Source: an uncultured Clostridia bacterium (lineage in GTDB: Bacteria > Bacillota > Clostridia > Oscillospirales > Ruminococcaceae). From it: a stretch of DNA of 64,000 bases. This document shows, piece by piece, positions 42,367 through 51,658 of this stretch (position 1 is the stretch's first letter; each line of letters opens with the position of its first letter). Below the pieces are notes generated by a model, which worked only from the letters and a program-made list of their open reading frames with translations, did not search any database and was not told where the DNA came from. The stretch is from assembly GCA_947627985.1 (NCBI GenBank), contig CANQYD010000001.1, positions 1 through 64,000 of the forward strand. Reading direction: 5' to 3'. A program made the translations under genes and the position numbers.

Positions 42367-42843
42367 ATGGCTCTCAGAAATATAATCAAGGACGGCGACC
42401 CGGTGCTTTTAAAGCACTGCAAGCCGGTGGAAAAATTCGATTCCCGGCTCCACGAGCTTCTTGACGACATGGCGGACACGATGTATGCCGCCGAAGGCTT
42501 GGGACTTGCCGCACCGCAGGTCGCGATAATCCGCCGAGCCGTCGTCATCGACGTCTCCTCCGACCGCTCGGGACTTGTGGAACTTGTCAACCCCGAGATA
42601 ATTTATAAAAGCGAGGAGACGCAGTACGGCACCGAGGGGTGCTTAAGCTATCCCGAGCTTTACGGCTACGTCACACGACCCAAGACCGTTAAATTCCGCG
42701 CGCAGAACCGCTACGGCGAATTTTATGAGATGGAAGTCTCCGACCTCTTCGCAAGAGCCGTCTGCCATGAATTAGATCATCTTGACGGCAGGGTCCTGCC
42801 CGACAATATCGAGGCTCCCTATGAGCCGAAGGAAGAGGAATGA
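42367..42843 (+). CDS. def: Peptide deformylase
   Basis: The 158-residue metalloenzyme removes formyl from nascent N-termini. All three motifs are present: GLGLAAPQV, EGCLSYPE with the metal-binding Cys, and HELDHLDG with both His and the catalytic Glu. AAAGGAAG lies upstream. fmt follows after 4 bases, pairing the formylation and deformylation steps. Confidence 0.97.
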   Translation: MALRNIIKDGDPVLLKHCKPVEKFDSRLHELLDDMADTMYAAEGLGLAAPQVAIIRRAVVIDVSSDRSGLVELVNPEIIYKSEETQYGTEGCLSYPELYGYVTRPKTVKFRAQNRYGEFYEMEVSDLFARAVCHELDHLDGRVLPDNIEAPYEPKEEE

Positions 42844-42847
42844 GCCG

Positions 42848-43783
42848 ATGAAGATCGTATTCATGGGCACTCCCGAGTTTGCGCTTCCTTCAGTAAAAGC
42901 TCTTTGCGATGTATATGATGTCTGCGCGGTCTTCTGCCAGCCGGATAAGCCGAAGGGCAGGGGAATGAAGCTTTCCCCGCCTCCTGTAAAGGAATTTGCC
43001 CTTACAAAAAATATCCCGGTCTATCAGCCGTCGTCATTAAAAAAAGAGCTCGATTCGGTCCTCCCGATCCTTGAAAAGATCTCGCCCGACTGCATCGTCG
43101 TCGCGGCATACGGAAAGATACTTCCCCCCGAGATCATTCATCTCCCACGCTTCGGCTGTATAAACGTCCATGGCTCGCTTCTGCCGAAATTCCGGGGAGC
43201 GGCGCCCATTCAGCACACGATCCTGTGCGGCGATAAAGAAGGCGGGATCACGGTCATGAAGATGTCCGAAGGTCTTGACACCGGGGACATACTTAGCATG
43301 AAGGCTGTTTCGGTGAATGAATGCGAGACCTCCGCGGAATACTATGACCGGCTTTCCGTCATCGGCTCGGAGCTTTTGATGAAAACTCTTCCCGACTGGT
43401 TCGCGGGAAAAATTACCCCGAAGCCGCAGGACGAATCAAAGGCAAGCTACGCTCCGATGCTCACAAAGGACATGTGCCCCACCGATTTTTCAAAATCGGC
43501 GCGGGAGGTATATAATCACATTAACGGATTATCGGATAAACCCGGTGCGTCTGCGATTTTGGACGGCAAGCGTATAAAAATCTTCCGCGCCAAAGTCACA
43601 AAAGAAAGCGGAAATTTGGGCGAACCCGGCGAGATCATCGATGAAAAAGAATTCACAGTCGCATGCAAAAGCGGCTCGGTAAGCCTTCTTGAGATTCAGG
43701 CTGAGGGCTCGAAGCGCCTGAATTATAAAGATTATTTGCGCGGCAGACCCGTAAAACCCGGGAGCAAGCTGATTCCCGGATAA
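42848..43783 (+). CDS. fmt: Methionyl-tRNA formyltransferase
   Basis: The 311-residue protein from ATG 42848 begins KIVFMGTPEFALPSVKAL, has the folate site HGSLLPKFRGAAPIQHTIL near residue 107 and the catalytic DTGDIL region, and a C-terminal OB domain ending LRGRPVKPGSKL. It uses the 10-formyl-THF that Fhs supplies. A longer frame upstream overlaps def and is not the start. Confidence 0.96.
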   Translation: MKIVFMGTPEFALPSVKALCDVYDVCAVFCQPDKPKGRGMKLSPPPVKEFALTKNIPVYQPSSLKKELDSVLPILEKISPDCIVVAAYGKILPPEIIHLPRFGCINVHGSLLPKFRGAAPIQHTILCGDKEGGITVMKMSEGLDTGDILSMKAVSVNECETSAEYYDRLSVIGSELLMKTLPDWFAGKITPKPQDESKASYAPMLTKDMCPTDFSKSAREVYNHINGLSDKPGASAILDGKRIKIFRAKVTKESGNLGEPGEIIDEKEFTVACKSGSVSLLEIQAEGSKRLNYKDYLRGRPVKPGSKLIPG

Positions 43784-43797
43784 GAAAGGACATTTTC

Positions 43798-44490
43798 ATG
43801 GGATATTATTTTGACCCGACATATATCGTTCTGATCCCGGCGCTGATATTGGCGCTGTACGCTCAGTGGAAGGTAAATTCCACGTATAAAAGATACTCGA
43901 CCGTAAGAAATTCGCGAGGTCTGACCGGCTCTCAGGTCGCAAGAATGATCCTTGACAGCAACGGTTTGTATGATGTTCAGATCGCCCACATCAGCGGCAA
44001 TCTGACTGACAACTACAACCCAAAGACCAAGGTGCTGTCCCTCTCGGATTCGACGTTTTCAAGCTCTTCCGTTGCAGCCGTCGGAGTTGCCGCTCACGAA
44101 TGCGGGCACGCCGTTCAGCACGCGACAGGCTATTTCCCGCTCTATATCCGCTCGGCGCTCGTACCGGTGACGGGTATCGGTTCGAGCCTCGGCTGGGTAC
44201 TTCTGTTAATAGGTTTAATATTCTCAAGCTATCCCTTAGCGCTCGTCGGAGTGCTTCTCTTCTCGGCTTCCGCGGTATTTCAGGCGGTGACGCTTCCCGT
44301 CGAGATCAACGCCTCAAACCGAGCCCTTAAGACCTTGGAGCAGGACTTCATCTTGGAGGGCGACGAGGTCCCGATGGCTAAAAAAGTGCTGATCGCTGCG
44401 GCTCTGACATATGTAGCGGCGCTTGTCAGCTCGTTAGCGCAGGTCTTCAGGCTCCTTCTCATCGCTTCCTCGACGAGGCGCAGAAGATGA
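43798..44490 (+). CDS. Membrane zinc metallopeptidase (YugP family)
   Basis: The 230-residue protein has an N-terminal membrane segment, the zinc site VAAHECGHAVQHATGYFPL with HECGH near residue 99, and two or three further hydrophobic segments (SSLGWVLLLIGLIFSS, ALVGVLLFSASAVFQAV). NASNRALKTLE is the conserved downstream block. The substrate is unknown. Its end overlaps rsmB by 4 bases, as often in Clostridia. Confidence 0.88.
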   Translation: MGYYFDPTYIVLIPALILALYAQWKVNSTYKRYSTVRNSRGLTGSQVARMILDSNGLYDVQIAHISGNLTDNYNPKTKVLSLSDSTFSSSSVAAVGVAAHECGHAVQHATGYFPLYIRSALVPVTGIGSSLGWVLLLIGLIFSSYPLALVGVLLFSASAVFQAVTLPVEINASNRALKTLEQDFILEGDEVPMAKKVLIAAALTYVAALVSSLAQVFRLLLIASSTRRRR

Positions 44491-45779
44491 GTTCAGCCCG
44501 GGAAATATGCTTAAAACTCCTTGATTCAGCCGAAAAATCGGAGGCATATTCTTCCATCGCCCTGAGCGCCGTTTTGAAGGAAAATCCCGACTTAAAGCCC
44601 GTAGACAGGCGTTTTATATCGGCTCTTTACTACGGCGTCATCGAGCGAAAGCTGACCCTTGATCACATCATCTCGACCCTCTCAAAAAGGTCTCCCGACA
44701 AGACGGTCCGGCAGATTTTAAGAATGGGTCTTTACCAGATTTTGTATATGGATTCGGTGCCGGACAATGCCGCGGTAAATGAGAGTGTGAAGCTCTCGGC
44801 GGGACTTAAAAATCGCTCGGCGTCGGGATATATAAACGCCCTCCTTCGGAATTTTATCCGCGGCGGCAAAAATATTCCGCTTACCGGGGATTACATTCGC
44901 GACCTTTCCGTCACCTACTCCGCCCCCGAGTGGATATGTTCGCTATGGATTCGGGATTACGGGGAAGATGCGGCTCGCAGGCTCCTTGAGCAATCGCTTG
45001 GGAAGGCTCCGATGACAGCACGCTTCAACCTTGCAAAATTTTCGGAAGATGAGATAATCTCCGAGCTTTCAAACGACGGCGTAAGCGCGATTTCTCGGCA
45101 TATCCCGGGCTGCTATGATCTTACAAACTGCGGCTCTTTAGAGGAGCTTTCAGCCTTTAAAAAGGGCATGTTTCACATTCAGGATTTATCCTGCCAAATC
45201 TGCGCGCAGGAGGTCGATCCGAAGCCCGATGAAGTCGTTTTGGACCTGTGTTCCGCGCCGGGAGGCAAGGCTTTTACGATGGCTGAGCTGGCTTATGATA
45301 AAGCAAAAATCCTTGCCTATGATCTTCATGAAAACCGCGTTCGGCTGATTAAATCGGGTGCCGAAAGGCTCGGTTTAAGCTCGGTATCGGCATATACCGG
45401 CAACGCCAAAGTTTTTGATGATAATATCCCTCCCGCCGACAGGATTTTGTGCGACGTTCCCTGCTCGGGTCTTGGGGTGATAAGGCGCAAGCCGGACATA
45501 AAATACCGAGCCGACCCCGATCCCAAAGCCCTTCGCGATACCCAGATTTCAATACTTAAAAACGCCGTGAGATACCTTAAACCCGGCGGGATCATGGTCT
45601 ACTCCACCTGCACTTTAAGAAAAGCCGAAAACGATGACATCGTCTCGGAATTCTTAAAAAGCGAGCCGGAAATGATCCCGGAAAAGCTTAAATATTTTAA
45701 TGATTTTAAGATCACACTCCTGCCCGGGGAATACCCCGGCGACGGATTTTTCATCGCAAAATTCAGAAAAAGGCAGTGA
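44487..45779 (+). CDS. rsmB: 16S rRNA (cytosine967-C5)-methyltransferase
   Basis: The 430-residue protein has an N-terminal NusB-like domain (residues 1-140), the SAM loop VLDLCSAPGGKAFTMAE near 251, the catalytic PCSGLGVIRRKPDIKY near 324 and the second cysteine in MVYSTCTLRKAEND near 373. It methylates 16S rRNA C967. Its TGA overlaps the GTG start of rlmN. Confidence 0.95.
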   Translation: MSSAREICLKLLDSAEKSEAYSSIALSAVLKENPDLKPVDRRFISALYYGVIERKLTLDHIISTLSKRSPDKTVRQILRMGLYQILYMDSVPDNAAVNESVKLSAGLKNRSASGYINALLRNFIRGGKNIPLTGDYIRDLSVTYSAPEWICSLWIRDYGEDAARRLLEQSLGKAPMTARFNLAKFSEDEIISELSNDGVSAISRHIPGCYDLTNCGSLEELSAFKKGMFHIQDLSCQICAQEVDPKPDEVVLDLCSAPGGKAFTMAELAYDKAKILAYDLHENRVRLIKSGAERLGLSSVSAYTGNAKVFDDNIPPADRILCDVPCSGLGVIRRKPDIKYRADPDPKALRDTQISILKNAVRYLKPGGIMVYSTCTLRKAENDDIVSEFLKSEPEMIPEKLKYFNDFKITLLPGEYPGDGFFIAKFRKRQ

Positions 45780-46804
45780 AAAAAATAGACATTTTATCTT
45801 TGACCCCCGACCGCCTGAAGGAATATCTCAAATCTATCGGAGAAAAGCCTTTCCGAGCCTCTCAGATATTAAACTGGCTTCATGAAAAGCGGGTACGTGA
45901 TTTCGACGGCATGTCAAATCTCCCGGCTTCGCTTCGCGAGCGGCTGAAATCGGATTTTACATTTGAGCACATAAAGCCCGTCAGAAGGCTCAGATCCGAC
46001 ATCGACGGCACCGAGAAATTCCTGTATGAACTTCCCGACGGCAACCACATCGAGACGGTTCTGATGTCCTATGAGCACGGCGACTCCCTCTGCATTTCGA
46101 CGCAGGCGGGGTGCCGAATGGGGTGCCGATTCTGCGCGTCCACCATCGCGGGATTCAAAAGAAATTTAGAGCCTAACGAGATACTCGGTCAGCTTTATGA
46201 AACCGAATACGTCTCCCGAAGAAAGGTCTCGAGCATCGTATTGATGGGCATCGGCGAGCCTCTTGACAATTTTGAAAACGTCGTGACATTTTTAAATATA
46301 TTGAGCTCCCCCGACTGCACGAACATGAGCCTTCGGCACTTAAGCCTTTCAACATGCGGGTTGGCGGACAGGATATATAAACTTGCCGAACTTGATTTTG
46401 GTCTGACGCTTTCGGTCTCGCTTCACAGTCCTTACGATGAAAAGCGGTCGGAACTCATGCCGATCAACAAAAAATATCACATAGATGAACTCATGCAAGC
46501 CTGCCGCGATTATTTTGACAAGACGGGTCGGCGGATATCGTTTGAATACGCGCTTATTGAGGGCGAGAACGATTCCGAAGCCGACGCAAAGGCGCTTGTC
46601 AAGCTGATTCGCGGAATGCCTGCGCATATAAATATAATCCCGGTCAACAGCATCGCCGAGCGCAATTACCGCTCCGACCGAGCCTCGGCGCAAAGATTTG
46701 CAAAACTTTTGGGAAGCTTGGGCGCGAACGCCACCGTAAGAAGGACTTTGGGCGCCGACATCAACGCGGCTTGCGGACAGCTTCGGCGGGAATATGAAAT
46801 CTGA
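45776..46804 (+). CDS. rlmN: 23S rRNA (adenine2503-C2)/tRNA A37 methyltransferase, radical SAM
   Basis: The 342-residue enzyme has CRMGCRFCAS (CxxxCxxC cluster) near residue 111, MGIGEPLDNFENV, and the second catalytic cysteine in the C-terminal ADINAACGQLRRE. The start is GTG 45776, overlapping the rsmB stop. It makes 2-methyladenosine at A2503 and in some tRNAs. Confidence 0.96.
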   Translation: MKKIDILSLTPDRLKEYLKSIGEKPFRASQILNWLHEKRVRDFDGMSNLPASLRERLKSDFTFEHIKPVRRLRSDIDGTEKFLYELPDGNHIETVLMSYEHGDSLCISTQAGCRMGCRFCASTIAGFKRNLEPNEILGQLYETEYVSRRKVSSIVLMGIGEPLDNFENVVTFLNILSSPDCTNMSLRHLSLSTCGLADRIYKLAELDFGLTLSVSLHSPYDEKRSELMPINKKYHIDELMQACRDYFDKTGRRISFEYALIEGENDSEADAKALVKLIRGMPAHINIIPVNSIAERNYRSDRASAQRFAKLLGSLGANATVRRTLGADINAACGQLRREYEI

Positions 46805-46847
46805 AATTTCCTTTTTTGATATATTTTTTAAAAGAGGTGTGTTTGAA

Positions 46848-47576
46848 TTGATAGTAACGGCAAAGACCGATATCGGCAAGGTTCGAAGCGAAAATCAGGA
46901 CCGCTACAGGGTCAGAGAGATATCGGAAGGCACCGCTTTGGCAGTCGTCTGCGACGGAATGGGCGGGACCCACGGCGGAGGAGTTGCGAGCGAGGTCGCG
47001 ATAAATGCGATCTTCGAGCGGGTGTTTTTGAGTTATCGGGAGGATATGTCTCCCAAAAGCGTCAAAAACCTTTTGGTATCGGCTGTGATGGCTGCCAACT
47101 CCATCGTTTTCGCAAAGAGCAAAGAGGAGCCGGAAAATCACGGCATGGGAACGACCTGCGTCTGCGCGCTGATACATAATTTTGAAGTGTATGTCGCAAG
47201 CGTGGGGGATTCAAGGGCTTACCTTTTGGGCGGAAACGGTATCACTCAGATAACGAGCGATCACACCGTCGTGGCGCTTTTGAAGCAGAAGGGTATCATA
47301 AACGATTCCGACGCCGCGGCTCACAGCATGAAAAACGTCATCACGAGGGCTGTGGGGGTTGAGGAAAACGTAGACGTCGATTATTTTGAACTCACGGCTG
47401 AAAAGGGAGACTCGATCCTGATCTGCACCGACGGGCTGACGAATTATATTCCGGACGAGCTCATCTACGCCTACGCCTACAAAAAAGCACCCGAAGAAGC
47501 CGCGGCAGAGCTGATCGCGAAAGCGAACGAAGGCGGAGGCAAGGACAACATCACCGTGGCAATAGTGGCGGTATAA
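46848..47576 (+). CDS. prpC: PP2C-type Ser/Thr protein phosphatase
   Basis: The 242-residue protein has the metal motifs TDIGKVRSENQDRY, VCDGMGGTHGGGVASEVA, SVGDSRAYLL, CTDGLTNYI and GGKDNITVAIV. It reverses the neighbouring kinase. TTG 46848 is preferred because GAGGTG lies 8 bases upstream; ATG 46794 would overlap rlmN and has no ribosome binding site. The kinase gene starts 15 bases after its stop. Confidence 0.95.
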   Translation: MIVTAKTDIGKVRSENQDRYRVREISEGTALAVVCDGMGGTHGGGVASEVAINAIFERVFLSYREDMSPKSVKNLLVSAVMAANSIVFAKSKEEPENHGMGTTCVCALIHNFEVYVASVGDSRAYLLGGNGITQITSDHTVVALLKQKGIINDSDAAAHSMKNVITRAVGVEENVDVDYFELTAEKGDSILICTDGLTNYIPDELIYAYAYKKAPEEAAAELIAKANEGGGKDNITVAIVAV

Positions 47577-47591
47577 AGAGGAGGTTTATAT

Positions 47592-49838
47592 ATGGACAAC
47601 TTTATAGGACTTCGGCTCGACGGAAGATATGAGATAACCGACCTTTTGGGAACCGGGGGAATGGCTGACGTCTACAGCGGCAGGGATATTATGGAAAACC
47701 GCAAAGTCGCCGTCAAGATTTTAAAAAGGGAATACTCGGAAAACGAGGAATTTGTCCGCAGATTCAGAAATGAGAGCAAGGCGATCGCCGTACTCTCGCA
47801 CCCGAACATCGTAAAAATCTACGACGTCGGATATGAGAACAACATGCAGTACATTGTGATGGAATACATCGACGGCATCACATTAAAGGAATATATCGAG
47901 CAGCAGGGAATGCTCAAGTGGCGGGACTGCGTGCACTTCACGATCCAGATTTTAAGGGCTTTGCAGCTTGCGCACGATCGCGGGATAGTCCACCGCGACA
48001 TCAAGCCTCAGAACGTCATGCTCCTGACCGACGGCTCCATCAAGGTGATGGATTTCGGCATCGCGAGATTTTCCCGGGAAGTCGAAAATACGACGGGGGA
48101 GAAGACGATGGGCTCGGTTCATTATGTATCCCCCGAGCAGGCGGCGGGCATGAGGACCGATGAGCGGTCCGATATATATTCCGTCGGCGTGATGATGTAT
48201 GAGATGCTGACCGGCAGAAAGCCCTTCGACGGCGATACTCCTGTTGCGGTCGCGCTTAAGCATATGCACGACAAGCCCACTCCGCCTACCGAATATGTCA
48301 GCTCCATCTATCCCGGGCTTGAGGAGATAATCCTCCACGCGATGGAAAAAGAGCCCTCAAAGCGTTATCAGTCGGCGTCGGGAATGATCAGGGATATCGA
48401 AGCCTTCAAGCAGGATCAGAGCATAACTTTCGGATATTCCGACCGAAAGAGCGAACAGCCAAAGGAACCCGGTCAAAGCGCGGCAAAGGAAAAGCTTGCG
48501 GCTGCTATATCCGCGATAAAACCGAAACAAAAGGCTGAACCTGCCAAAAAGAAGATACCCGAACCCGAGCCGGAGGAAATCCCGGAGCCGGTTTATGAAG
48601 AATATGACGATGACGACGAGATCGAGGTCAGGCACAATTACGCTCTGCCGATACTTGCCGCGGTCACGGTCACGGTGATAATCGTTGCGACCCTCTTTGT
48701 CGCAAACGTGATCTTGGGTGCGTTCAAGACGACGGCGTCTTCCGAGAACGATTACGAGATGCCGAATCTCATCGGCATGAACTTCTACGACGCAAGGGCG
48801 AAGTACACCGATATACAGCTCGTTGCGACGGAGGAGTACAACAACGAGTACCCCTCGGGCGAGATCATATATCAGGAAAAGGCTGAGGGAAGAATCGTAA
48901 AATTAGGCGACGCCATCAAGGTCACGGTCTCAAAGGGCGTGAGAATGGTGACTATCCCGGGTCTTAAGAATTACCATCTCTCATCTGCAACCGTCGCCCT
49001 CGATCAGCAGAATTTAAGCTACACTCTTGTCCAGATGGCGAGCGATGAAGTGGCTGCCGATTTTGTCATCGGTACCGACCCCGCCGAGGGCACGCAGGTA
49101 GAGGAGGGGACAAATGTTCGGCTCTTTGTCTCGCTCGGCTCAACTACAGACGACACCGTCGTCCCGCTTGTTGTCGGCAAAGATGTTCTGACCGCAAGAA
49201 ACGAGCTTGAAAATGCCTTCTTGGAGGCTAAGATACAGTATGAAGTCTCGATGGAGCCGAGAGATCAGGTCATCTCCCAGAACATCGAAGGCGGCTCAAG
49301 CGTGCCGAGGGACAGCGTCGTCACGATATTTGTCTCAGACGGCACAGGCGAAGAGGAAGAGGTCATTGACGATCCGAATATCCCCGACTTCTTAAACCCC
49401 TTCGATCCCTTCAACCCCGACGGCTCCTACACGCCTCCCGAGAATCCCAACGCCCCCGACGTACCCGATAACTTCGCGCCTGTCGGCGGTGAAGAAGATA
49501 TACCGGATAACCCGGCTCCCGGCGGATTGAAGAAGGTAACGGTCCTTTTGGATATCCCCTCGACCGCAAAGAGCGTCTATTACGTATCGGTCAACGAATC
49601 GGGAAGCACCGCAGAATATCTGCCGTCTTCTCTCAAAGTCGACAGCGCCACATGGGCTGGCATGAGCTATCCTATTGAGCTCGAGGGCGAAGGCATAATG
49701 ACCTTTGACATCTATATCCGCACGATGTTAAAGACCGTTGTCGGCACCTACACCGTCAACTTCGACGACGGCTCCTACAACGTCGACAACTACAACGCAT
49801 CGGCGTTCAGAAGCGTCGACACCTTCTCGGCATGGTAA
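47592..49838 (+). CDS. prkC: PASTA-domain Ser/Thr protein kinase
   Basis: The 748-residue protein has a kinase domain (1-275) with the ATP loop LLGTGGMADVYSG, VAVKILKRE, HRDIKPQNVML and DFG, then a Lys/Pro/Glu-rich linker, one membrane segment near 350-375, and three external PASTA domains starting near 387, 451 and 522 (MPNLIGMNFYDARAKY, TIPGLKNYHLSSATVAL, VVPLVVGKDVLTARNEL). PASTA units bind muropeptides, so the kinase senses cell-wall turnover, in Bacillus also spore germination signals. A Pro/Asp-rich linker and a further beta domain of about 120 residues follow the third PASTA. Confidence 0.96.
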   Translation: MDNFIGLRLDGRYEITDLLGTGGMADVYSGRDIMENRKVAVKILKREYSENEEFVRRFRNESKAIAVLSHPNIVKIYDVGYENNMQYIVMEYIDGITLKEYIEQQGMLKWRDCVHFTIQILRALQLAHDRGIVHRDIKPQNVMLLTDGSIKVMDFGIARFSREVENTTGEKTMGSVHYVSPEQAAGMRTDERSDIYSVGVMMYEMLTGRKPFDGDTPVAVALKHMHDKPTPPTEYVSSIYPGLEEIILHAMEKEPSKRYQSASGMIRDIEAFKQDQSITFGYSDRKSEQPKEPGQSAAKEKLAAAISAIKPKQKAEPAKKKIPEPEPEEIPEPVYEEYDDDDEIEVRHNYALPILAAVTVTVIIVATLFVANVILGAFKTTASSENDYEMPNLIGMNFYDARAKYTDIQLVATEEYNNEYPSGEIIYQEKAEGRIVKLGDAIKVTVSKGVRMVTIPGLKNYHLSSATVALDQQNLSYTLVQMASDEVAADFVIGTDPAEGTQVEEGTNVRLFVSLGSTTDDTVVPLVVGKDVLTARNELENAFLEAKIQYEVSMEPRDQVISQNIEGGSSVPRDSVVTIFVSDGTGEEEEVIDDPNIPDFLNPFDPFNPDGSYTPPENPNAPDVPDNFAPVGGEEDIPDNPAPGGLKKVTVLLDIPSTAKSVYYVSVNESGSTAEYLPSSLKVDSATWAGMSYPIELEGEGIMTFDIYIRTMLKTVVGTYTVNFDDGSYNVDNYNASAFRSVDTFSAW

Positions 49839-50719
49839 GCAGGGGAGTTATAATCAGCGCCTTCGGTGGCAGCTTTCGGGTTGCCTCCGAAGGTGAGATA
49901 TTTGTCTGCACCGCCAAGGGAAGCTTTCGGGCAAAAAACATCTCTCCCTGCTGCGGGGACAATGTGATGATTTCGCAAAGCTCGGGGGAGTATGTCATCT
50001 CGGAAATCCTGCCGAGAAAAAACGAGATTGTGAGACCTCCTCTTGCAAATCTTGATCAGATCGTCTTTGTATGCGCCTCTGCCGATCCTCCTCCGAATCT
50101 TCTGAATCTTGATAAATTCACCGCGGTATCGGTCTACAAAGGCATTTCCCCGGTGATCGTATTCACAAAGACCGACATCGGTGACGCCGAAAAATATGCC
50201 GAAATTTATCGGGAAATCTTCCCGACCTTTTGTATCGACAACGGAACCGGGGCAGGGGTAGATAATCTTAAAGATATTTTACGCGGCAAATTCTCGGCTC
50301 TTTGCGGCAACTCGGGGGTCGGAAAATCATCGCTCCTGAACAATCTCATACCCGGCGCGATGGCAAGGACGGGGGAGATCAGCCGCAAACTCGGTCGCGG
50401 AAAAAATACAACCCGGCGAACGGACATCTTCCCTCTTCCCGAAGGCGGGTATATTGCGGATACGCCCGGCTTTGCGGCTTTTTCGACCGAGAGATACGAT
50501 CTCATTTTCAAGGAAGATTTACCCGGCTGTTTTCCGGAATTTAAGGATTATCCGGACTCCTGCCGTTTTAAGGACTGTTCCCACAGAAAGGAGCAGGGCT
50601 GTGCGGTCTTAAAAGCGCTGAAGGAGGGGAGGATCAATCCCTCCCGCCACCGTTCCTACTGTGAGATGTATTCGGAGGCGGAAAAGCTCAGGACCTGGCA
50701 GTTCAAGGACAGGCGCTGA
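49832..50719 (+). CDS. rsgA: Ribosome small-subunit GTPase
   Basis: The 295-residue circularly permuted GTPase has an N-terminal OB fold, G4 VFTKTD, G1 LCGNSGVGKSSLLN, G3 DTPGF, and the C-terminal zinc site CRFKDCSHRKEQGCAV. It helps release factors during 30S maturation. The start overlaps the kinase end by 7 bases, the usual prkC-rsgA coupling. Confidence 0.95.
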   Translation: MVSRGVIISAFGGSFRVASEGEIFVCTAKGSFRAKNISPCCGDNVMISQSSGEYVISEILPRKNEIVRPPLANLDQIVFVCASADPPPNLLNLDKFTAVSVYKGISPVIVFTKTDIGDAEKYAEIYREIFPTFCIDNGTGAGVDNLKDILRGKFSALCGNSGVGKSSLLNNLIPGAMARTGEISRKLGRGKNTTRRTDIFPLPEGGYIADTPGFAAFSTERYDLIFKEDLPGCFPEFKDYPDSCRFKDCSHRKEQGCAVLKALKEGRINPSRHRSYCEMYSEAEKLRTWQFKDRR

Positions 50720-50782
50720 ACTCTGCGGTTTTGAATAGTATGTAAAAGCGGCAACGCAATACATATGACTGGAGGGATAAGC

Positions 50783-50869
50783 GTGAAGGTCATCGTAAAA
50801 AAGCCCTGCAAGCTTGTGGCAGGGCTGCTGAGAGTATTTTTCGGAGTATCAAAGGAGCCGAGAGGGTAG
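50783..50869 (+). CDS. spoVM: SpoVM, 28-residue spore morphogenetic peptide
   Basis: GTG 50783 follows GGAGGG by 6 bases and gives 28 residues: a basic start MKVIVKKPCKL, then an amphipathic helix VAGLLRVFFGVSKE. This matches SpoVM in length, in the proline at position 8 (9 in Bacillus), in the hydrophobic-glycine pattern and in position: in Bacillus spoVM also closes the prpC-prkC-rsgA region. SpoVM sits on the convex forespore membrane and anchors the coat ATPase SpoIVA. The alternative, a chance short frame, is unlikely. Confidence 0.85.
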   Translation: MKVIVKKPCKLVAGLLRVFFGVSKEPRG

Positions 50870-50892
50870 GGGCTGTAGAATATTTTATGAGG

Positions 50893-51005
50893 GATAATCT
50901 AAAAAGGTTTTGCCCCGCTTTTTGAGGAAAAGCGGGGCAAAACCTTTTTGTCTTGTCTCGACTATGGTTTTAGCAAAAAATCTGACATCTGCCTTCTGCT
51001 CATTT
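50893..51005. repeat. Inverted mosaic module C with perfect 22-bp hairpin
   Basis: Bases 50901-50922 and 50928-50949 are perfect inverted complements around a TGAGG loop. The left arm is identical to 22876-22897 in mosaic B. Downstream, GTCTCGAC and ATCTGACATCTGCC are the inverse of B's TGTCAGAT and GTCGAGAC, so this is the same module in opposite orientation. With its T tract it could also act as a terminator after spoVM. Confidence 0.75.
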
Positions 51006-51050
51006 GTCCTATGTTCGCATTTTCCCCTCCGCCTTCACATACAATTAACC

Positions 51051-51602
51051 ATGCTTACCTTCACCCTTTTCTCCCGCCGCGTGAGCCTGACCTTCGGCTT
51101 CTTCTTCGTACTCGCGCTGACGACCCTTGCCGACAACCGCCTCGGCGTCCTCTCCCTCGCCCTCTGCGTCGCCCACGAGCTCGGTCATCTCATCGCTATG
51201 AAAGACCTCGGCGCGACCCTCAGCGAGATCCGCTTCTACGGCGGAGGCATCAAAATCACCGCCTCCCGCTTATCTGATCTCCCGACCCTGTCGCAGACTC
51301 TGATCTACCTCTCGGGACCACTTGTCAACGCAGCCATCTGGCTTATCGCGCCTCCTCCCGCGGGCCGCATGAGCCTTGTTCTTGCAGCTTTAAACCTCCT
51401 CCCCGTCGGCTATTTCGACGGCGGAAGGCTCGTATCCCTTCTCTTCGGCGACCGCGCAGGGAAGATATTATCCGCGATCTTCTCAGGCATTTTGATTTTC
51501 GGGATTTTCATTTTCGCATTCAAAAGCCCCTCATCAATAAGCCCGTCGTCCTTAATGACCTGCGGATTTGTCCTATTATCCCTGATATTCGACTCGATTT
51601 AG
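51051..51602 (+). CDS. M50-family intramembrane metalloprotease, minimal
   Basis: The 183-residue membrane protein has the zinc site CVAHELGHLIAM near residue 42 and the third ligand region LNLLPVGYFDGGRLVSLL near 121, both within hydrophobic segments. This is the site-2 protease fold that includes SpoIVFB, the pro-SigmaK protease, but it is shorter and lacks a CBS domain. Location right after spoVM favours a sporulation role, though no SpoIVFA or BofA is adjacent. No convincing ribosome binding site precedes ATG 51051. Confidence 0.78.
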   Translation: MLTFTLFSRRVSLTFGFFFVLALTTLADNRLGVLSLALCVAHELGHLIAMKDLGATLSEIRFYGGGIKITASRLSDLPTLSQTLIYLSGPLVNAAIWLIAPPPAGRMSLVLAALNLLPVGYFDGGRLVSLLFGDRAGKILSAIFSGILIFGIFIFAFKSPSSISPSSLMTCGFVLLSLIFDSI

Positions 51603-51658
51603 TGCATATTCAACAAATCATCATTTCAAAAATTATTATATTTTTACATCTTGCACTA

